Assembly (NCBI GenBank): GCA_902629285.1
Contig: CACOQN010000006.1
Coordinates: 23,762-87,761 of the forward strand
Origin: an uncultured Pelagibacteraceae bacterium
GTDB taxonomy: Bacteria; Pseudomonadota; Alphaproteobacteria; Pelagibacterales; Pelagibacteraceae
Direction of reading: 5' to 3'
DNA: 64,000 nucleotides
A model generated the notes under the pieces. The model saw only the letters and a list, made by a program, of their open reading frames with translations, was not told where the DNA came from and did not search any database. This document shows, in pieces, positions 58,511 through 64,000 of the stretch. The stretch's first letter is position 1. Each line of letters begins with the position of its first letter. Both the position numbers and the translations under genes were made by a program.

Positions 58511-59356
58511 TCATATAGTTTTTGCTGTAACACACCAATAATTTTTATATTTTCTTTTAAATTTAGTTTTTGCCAATTTACAACTCTTTAAAGAATTGTA
58601 ATAGGCAACAATTGTAGATCCTGAACCAGTCATTCGTACAAATAATGGATTATTAATATTTTCTAAGAAAACTTTTATCTTTTTAAGTTTTGAGTATTTT
58701 TTAAATGCTATTGCTTGTAGAGCATTTTGTTGATTAATCAAATATTTTGCTTCGAACATTTTTTTTTTAGGGTTAATATACTTTGGTTTTGTATATTTTT
58801 GGACAGCAGAGTATATTTTTTTGGTTGAGCATCCAAAATTAGGCTTAACTAAAGTAGCGTAATATTTTGGAGTATCATTTATCTTTTTAATTCCACCATT
58901 TGATGACAGAACACAGCTTGATTCAATGATTCCCAAAATTACGTCAGAGCCAACTAAATCACAAATACTTCGAATTTTATTATAATTAGGGTTAATAAAT
59001 TTTTTTTTAATCAGATAATTAAAGATGCTAGCTGCATTCATCGATCCACCACCTAACCCAGCTTCTTGAGGAATAATCTTTTTAATTTTAACTTTGAATT
59101 TTTTATTATTTAATAAATTTTGTTTATCTAATATTTGGAATAGTTTTTGAACTGTATTTTTTTTTCCAATATTTCTAGAAAACTTTCCATTAAAAGAAAT
59201 ATGGTGTTTTTTTCCATTATGTTGTTTTATTGAAATAACATCATGCAGATCTACAAAACCAATTATACTTTCAATTTTATGTAAACCCTTTTTTTTTCCA
59301 GTTATATTTAGTGCTAAATTTAGCTTTGCATTAGATTTAATTATATTTATTTTCAT
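58511..59356 (-). CDS. ispE: 4-diphosphocytidyl-2-C-methyl-D-erythritol kinase
   Basis: SNAKLNLALNITGKKKGLHKIESI, KIIPQEAGLGGGSMNAAS, VRMTGSGSTIVAYY. Confidence 0.94.
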   Translation of the reverse strand: MKINIIKSNAKLNLALNITGKKKGLHKIESIIGFVDLHDVISIKQHNGKKHHISFNGKFSRNIGKKNTVQKLFQILDKQNLLNNKKFKVKIKKIIPQEAGLGGGSMNAASIFNYLIKKKFINPNYNKIRSICDLVGSDVILGIIESSCVLSSNGGIKKINDTPKYYATLVKPNFGCSTKKIYSAVQKYTKPKYINPKKKMFEAKYLINQQNALQAIAFKKYSKLKKIKVFLENINNPLFVRMTGSGSTIVAYYNSLKSCKLAKTKFKRKYKNYWCVTAKTI

Positions 59357-61042
59357 TTAGGAATTTTTAAGACCCTCAATTACTTTAATATTGATTTGTT
59401 CTCTCATATCGTCTTCTGTATCATCAAAAGTTAAAACGTTATTCCAAAAATATCTTGCTTGAATTTTTCGATTTAATTTCCATAAAATATCTCCATAATG
59501 ATCATTCACGATTGGGTCATCTGGCATTAATTCTACTGCTCTCTTTAAATACTTTTCCGCCTCCACATAATCCTTTATTAAAAAATATGCCCATCCAATT
59601 GAATCAATAATATATGGATCGTTACTTTTTAAATCATATGCTGTTTTCAACATGTCCATCGCTTCATTAATTTTATGATCACGCTCTAACCAAGAATAAG
59701 CGAGGTAATTTAAAATATGCGCGTCACTAGGATCAATTCTAAGTGCATGCAATAAATCTTTATCTGCTTTTTCATAATTTCCCATTCTTTCATGACTGCC
59801 ACCTCTACGATACAATACATCTGATTTAATAAGTGAAGTATCATCCAGTGTTAAAATAATTTCTGTATAACGATCTATTGCCTTTTTGTAATTTTTAGAA
59901 TTTTTATAAAAATTAGCCAAATCAAAAATCATTTTTATATTTGGATTTTCAATTTTATTTAATTTTGAATCTATGTATTTAATTCCATTTTCATAATCCT
60001 GCTCTTGAATTATTATTTGAGCTTCTTTTTTTAATCTAAACCAATAATAAAATTCGTCTTCTTTTTTAAATTTTTTTAAGATTTTTTGTGCTTTATTAAA
60101 TTCATTATTAAGATAAAAATTATCTACAACCAATGATAAATTAAATTTGAACTTTGAATTTAGATAGTTTGATAAATTTAAATAAAAATTTGATTTTTCA
60201 AAATTATCTTGAGAAGAATAAAGATTTGAGATTAAAAACAAAAACTCACTTACAAGGTCATTATGATCTTTGCATGAAAAAATTTTTCCAAACTTTTCAA
60301 ATTTTCCTTTTTCTACCCAACTTTTACTTTGCGAAAGCAAAAGTGTTGAATTTATATAATCAATTTGCTCAACAACTGACCTTGCTTCATTTAATTTTTT
60401 TTTATCAATTAAATAATTAAGATAAAAGAAAATGTATCTTGAATAATCACCTTGTTGATTATTTATTAACTTAAGAAAAAATGATGAGGATCTTTTATCG
60501 TCAATATAACATCTTTGGAATGTCTCGGCTATAAGAGACAAGTTTCCAAAATTTTTTTTATTGTCTAATATTTTTTTATTTTTAAATGTATAAATATATT
60601 GTTTTAGTGTTTCAAATATAATCAAGTTTATCCTATCCTCATCTTGAAATTTTAAACTTTGAGTTAAATATTCATCAGCTTTTTTAAAATTATTTTTCTT
60701 TAAACTATCAATTATTAAAATTATATACGCATCGTTAAAATCTGAATTAGATTTATTCACGTTATTATTAAGCACATTAATTGCTTGAGGTACTTTATTT
60801 TCTAAAACTAAAGAATTTACATATCTATTTAAATAACTATCATGTTTGTTAATAAGCACTTTAGTTAAGTTAAAAAATTTAAGAGCTTTGGAATTATCTC
60901 GATTCTCAAATGCAACAATTCCAGAAAAATAATTTGATAAATCTCTTGAGTTGAAATCATTAAAAGTAGCACTTTTAGAATACAGAGGTGTCTGATAAGA
61001 TATCAATATTATTAGTGCTAATTTTGCAAATTTTAGGAACAT
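59357..61042 (-). CDS. TPR-repeat protein
   Basis: YRRGGSHERMGNYEKADKDLLHALRIDPSDAHILNYLAYSWLE...YDLKSNDPYIIDSIGWAYFLIKDYVEAEKYLKRAVELMPDDPIVNDHYGD. Confidence 0.85.
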   Translation of the reverse strand: MFLKFAKLALIILISYQTPLYSKSATFNDFNSRDLSNYFSGIVAFENRDNSKALKFFNLTKVLINKHDSYLNRYVNSLVLENKVPQAINVLNNNVNKSNSDFNDAYIILIIDSLKKNNFKKADEYLTQSLKFQDEDRINLIIFETLKQYIYTFKNKKILDNKKNFGNLSLIAETFQRCYIDDKRSSSFFLKLINNQQGDYSRYIFFYLNYLIDKKKLNEARSVVEQIDYINSTLLLSQSKSWVEKGKFEKFGKIFSCKDHNDLVSEFLFLISNLYSSQDNFEKSNFYLNLSNYLNSKFKFNLSLVVDNFYLNNEFNKAQKILKKFKKEDEFYYWFRLKKEAQIIIQEQDYENGIKYIDSKLNKIENPNIKMIFDLANFYKNSKNYKKAIDRYTEIILTLDDTSLIKSDVLYRRGGSHERMGNYEKADKDLLHALRIDPSDAHILNYLAYSWLERDHKINEAMDMLKTAYDLKSNDPYIIDSIGWAYFLIKDYVEAEKYLKRAVELMPDDPIVNDHYGDILWKLNRKIQARYFWNNVLTFDDTEDDMREQINIKVIEGLKNS

Positions 61043-61053
61043 ATGAGCATACT

Positions 61054-61773
61054 ATGACTAAAAAAGTAATAAATCAAAATACCAAATTAAACCAAGAACT
61101 TATAAATACAATTGAGCCAAAATTTATATTTGCTAATAAGCCAATAAATAGATTAACTATTTTTGAAACAGGAAATCACGCTAATAAAATTAATAAAGAA
61201 GAATTAATTAAAAATTTAAAAGATCAAATAAATTCAATTGAAAATTGTAAATTAAAAGAAAACTCAAACAACATTATCCTAGGTGAAGGAAATATAAATA
61301 GTCCCTTAATGTTTATTAGAGAAGCTCCTGGGGCTAAGGAAGAAAAATCAGGCGTTCCATTTAGAGGTGAGGTTGACGAGCTTCTTAACAAAATGCTAAT
61401 AGCCATCAACATTAAGAGAGAAAATATTTATATTAGTTATGCAGTCAATTTTAGACCACCTGAAGACAGAAAACCTACGTCAACAGAAATTAAAAGATAC
61501 TCAGTGTTCTTAAAAGAACATATATCAATAATAAATCCAAAGATTATTGTTTTAATGGGAAGTTCAGCAATGGAAGCTGTTACAGGAATAAGTGAAAAAA
61601 TTTCTGGCGAAAGAGGGCATTGGAGGGAAGTTATTTTAAAAAACAAAACATTCCCATTGATAATAACTTTTAATCCATCTTATTTAATTCGTTTTCCAGA
61701 GTATAAAAAACACTCATGGGAAGATTTAAAGAAAATTAGAGACAAAATTAAAGATCTGAAGTTAAAAATTTGA
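61054..61773 (+). CDS. Uracil-DNA glycosylase family 4-like protein with altered motifs
   Basis: MFIREAPGAKEEKSGVPFRGEVDELLNKML; NFRPPEDRKPT; VLMGSSAMEAVTG; FNPSYLIRFP. Start trimmed to MTKKVINQN. Confidence 0.8.
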   Translation: MTKKVINQNTKLNQELINTIEPKFIFANKPINRLTIFETGNHANKINKEELIKNLKDQINSIENCKLKENSNNIILGEGNINSPLMFIREAPGAKEEKSGVPFRGEVDELLNKMLIAINIKRENIYISYAVNFRPPEDRKPTSTEIKRYSVFLKEHISIINPKIIVLMGSSAMEAVTGISEKISGERGHWREVILKNKTFPLIITFNPSYLIRFPEYKKHSWEDLKKIRDKIKDLKLKI

Positions 61774-62345
61774 TGAAGATAATTGCTGGAGTTGATGAGG
61801 TTGGCAGAGGAAGTTTAGTTGGTCCTGTTTATGCTGCAGCAGTGATTTTAAAAAAATCAATTAATCCTAAATTATTAAAAGACTCAAAATCATTGAGTAA
61901 AATAGAGAGAGAATATCTATTTAGCTATATAAAGAAGAATTCGACATGGTCTGTAGGAAAAGCCTCTGTCAAAGAAATAGAAGAATTGAATATATTACAA
62001 GCAAGTTTACTGGCTATGAAAAGAGCCATTAAAAAACTAAAAAAAAAACCAACTCATGTTCTAATAGATGGCAACAAAATTCCAGAATTAGAAAATTATA
62101 ATTTAAAATCAGTTGTTAAAGGGGATGAAAAAATCTCCTCTATCTCAGCAGCTTCAATAATTGCGAAAGTATCAAGAGATAAGTTTATAACTGCTTTATC
62201 AAAAAAAAATAAAGGTTACGACTGGGATAAAAACTTTGGGTATGGAACAAGACATCATTTAAAAGCGTTAAAAAAACTAGGTATTACCAAACATCATAGA
62301 AGAACTTTTGCGCCCATATCTCGTTTATCAGTATACAACATATAG
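61770..62345 (+). CDS. rnhB: Ribonuclease HII
   Basis: AGVDEVGRGSLVGPVYAAAVIL, DGNKIP, SIIAKVSRDKFI, GYGTRHHLKAL. Confidence 0.97.
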   Translation: MMKIIAGVDEVGRGSLVGPVYAAAVILKKSINPKLLKDSKSLSKIEREYLFSYIKKNSTWSVGKASVKEIEELNILQASLLAMKRAIKKLKKKPTHVLIDGNKIPELENYNLKSVVKGDEKISSISAASIIAKVSRDKFITALSKKNKGYDWDKNFGYGTRHHLKALKKLGITKHHRRTFAPISRLSVYNI

Positions 62346-62372
62346 TTACCCTCTAACTTCTTAACACAAATC

Positions 62373-62421
62373 GAATCTAAATTTTTCAATCTCAGGTTGA
62401 CCATAGAATCCATTTCGAGTC
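62373..62421. promoter_or_regulatory. Cluster of three GANTC sites at the ccrM promoter
   Basis: GAATC 62373-62377, GAATC 62406-62410, GAGTC 62417-62421. Apparent promoter TTGACC (62397-62402)-N17-TCTAAT (62420-62425). Confidence 0.55.
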
Positions 62422-62437
62422 TAATTAATTTTTAAAA

Positions 62438-63508
62438 ATGAAAACTGATTTTAAAAATAAAATAATTAATGGAGATACTCTAGAGGAATTAAAAAAAATT
62501 CCACGTGAAACTTTTGATTTAATTTTTGCTGACCCACCTTACAACTTACAATTAAAGAGTGAATTAACAAGACCAGATAGATCGAAGGTTAGCGCGGTAA
62601 ATGATAAATGGGATCAATTTAAAAATTTTAAAAAATATGATGATTTCACTTGTGAATGGCTTAGTGAATGCAAGAGAATTTTAAAAAAAGATGGAGCTAT
62701 TTGGGTTATAGGGACCTACCATAATATTTTTAGAGTTGGCACAATAATCCAAAATTTAGGTTTCTGGATTTTAAACGATGTAATTTGGAATAAAAATAAT
62801 CCAATGCCAAACTTTAGAGGAACTCGTTTTACTAACGCTCATGAAACTTTAATATGGGCGTCTAAAAGTGAAAAATCAAAATACACATTTAATTATCAAT
62901 CTTTAAAATGTTTAAATGATGATTTACAAATGAGATCTAATTGGAATCTTCCAATATGCAATGGTTCTGAAAGACTTAAAAAGGATGGAAAAAAAATTCA
63001 CTCTACGCAAAAACCAGAAGCACTACTGCATAGAATATTGCTAGCGACATCTAATAAAAATGACCTGATACTTGATCCATTTTTAGGATCTGGAACAACA
63101 GCCGCAGTAGCAAAAAAACTAGGAAGAAATTATTGTGGTATAGAAAAAGAAAAAATTTATTTTAAAGCTGCTGAACAACGCTTAAACATTACAAAACCTA
63201 TCGAAGATGATTTACTAGATACACTTAAAAATAATAGATCAAAGCCAAGAATACCATTTGGATCATTAGTTGAATTAGGAATAATTAAACCTGGAACAAA
63301 TATTTTTGATAATAAGAAAAAAATAACTGCAAGAATAATGGCTGACGGAAGTATTAAACATAGTAAAATAGAGGGATCTATTCACAAAGTTGCAGCTACT
63401 ATTTTAGGAGCTGAAAGTTGTAATGGATGGACTTATTGGCATTGCAATATAAATGGACGAACCTATCCAATTGATTATCTTAGGCAAAGATTAATTTCTA
63501 AAAGCTAA
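62438..63508 (+). CDS. ccrM: Adenine-specific DNA methyltransferase CcrM (GANTC)
   Basis: [36 protein letters not shown]-terminal domain [28 protein letters not shown]. Confidence 0.94.
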   Translation: MKTDFKNKIINGDTLEELKKIPRETFDLIFADPPYNLQLKSELTRPDRSKVSAVNDKWDQFKNFKKYDDFTCEWLSECKRILKKDGAIWVIGTYHNIFRVGTIIQNLGFWILNDVIWNKNNPMPNFRGTRFTNAHETLIWASKSEKSKYTFNYQSLKCLNDDLQMRSNWNLPICNGSERLKKDGKKIHSTQKPEALLHRILLATSNKNDLILDPFLGSGTTAAVAKKLGRNYCGIEKEKIYFKAAEQRLNITKPIEDDLLDTLKNNRSKPRIPFGSLVELGIIKPGTNIFDNKKKITARIMADGSIKHSKIEGSIHKVAATILGAESCNGWTYWHCNINGRTYPIDYLRQRLISKS

Positions 63509-64000
63509 TATTTATAAATTTTACCCAAATAATTTTCTAAAAAATTTTTATTTTTTACCAAATATTTCATTGAGATATTTCTAAAAAAGGTAATTAATGG
63601 ATTAGATAAATGAAAAGCAAATTGATTAAAATTAGACCTTCGATTAATCATTTTTACTCTTTTTGATCTTATATTAAAAAAATTATTATTTTTTAATATA
63701 CTTTCATACAGCTCATAAGCACCCTCAATTGATTGCGAGGCACCTTGAGCAAATGAAGGGGGAAACGCAAAAAAAGCATCACCGATTAAGAATATATTTT
63801 TTGGTGGTTTAAAAAAATTTTTGCTTACAAAAACTGGAAATAATTTGATATTTTGGATTTTTTCAAAAATCATTGGAGAAATTTTTTGATATAATTTGTT
63901 TTTAATATTTTCAACAAAAAAATTTTCATCAAAAAGTTTATGATTTTTTTTCTCATTTGAAGTTAATTTGTGTTTTAGTATTCCAGTAAAATTAAAATTC
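63505..64000 (-). CDS. FAD-dependent monooxygenase (UbiH/PHBH-like), C-terminal part
   Basis: [32 protein letters not shown] matches the GDA..xPP..QGxNxxxEDA-type FAD motif; frame stays open to the window end. Confidence 0.8.
   Translation of the reverse strand, partial: NFNFTGILKHKLTSNEKKNHKLFDENFFVENIKNKLYQKISPMIFEKIQNIKLFPVFVSKNFFKPPKNIFLIGDAFFAFPPSFAQGASQSIEGAYELYESILKNNNFFNIRSKRVKMINRRSNFNQFAFHLSNPLITFFRNISMKYLVKNKNFLENYLGKIYKY

Overview
AT-rich, very gene-dense bacterial chromosome segment. Gene content and order suggest a streamlined alphaproteobacterium of the SAR11/Pelagibacter type; that is inferred from gene content, with no search run. The left ~17 kb is a complete dcw (division/cell wall) cluster on the minus strand: mraZ-ftsZ-rsmH-ftsL-ftsI-murE::murF-mraY-murD-ftsW-murG-murC-murB-ddl-ftsQ-(ftsA-like)-lpxC. 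The remainder is core housekeeping: rnpB, mlaA/mlaC, rpoD, dnaG, carAB, trxB, uvrB, uvrC, pgsA, ilvE, petP/petR-like regulators, lgt, prs, rplY, pth, ychF, petABC, hemF, greA, cca, ispE, a family-4-like UDG, rnhB and ccrM. There are three tRNA genes. I saw no CRISPR array, prophage, transposon or recognisable defence system. The most notable observations are: (1) the ORF in the ftsA position looks like a 232-aa minimal FtsA that keeps the SHS2/1C region and a C-terminal amphipathic helix but lacks the actin-type ATP-binding half; (2) ftsZ has moved from the end of the dcw cluster to a position directly behind mraZ; (3) three perfectly phased TGGGN-N5 repeats form an apparent MraZ operator over the mraZ -10 box; (4) a tRNA-Val(GAC) has perfect stems but a non-canonical T-loop; (5) GANTC sites lie inside the apparent ccrM core promoter; (6) all 8 convergent gene pairs overlap at their 3' ends.
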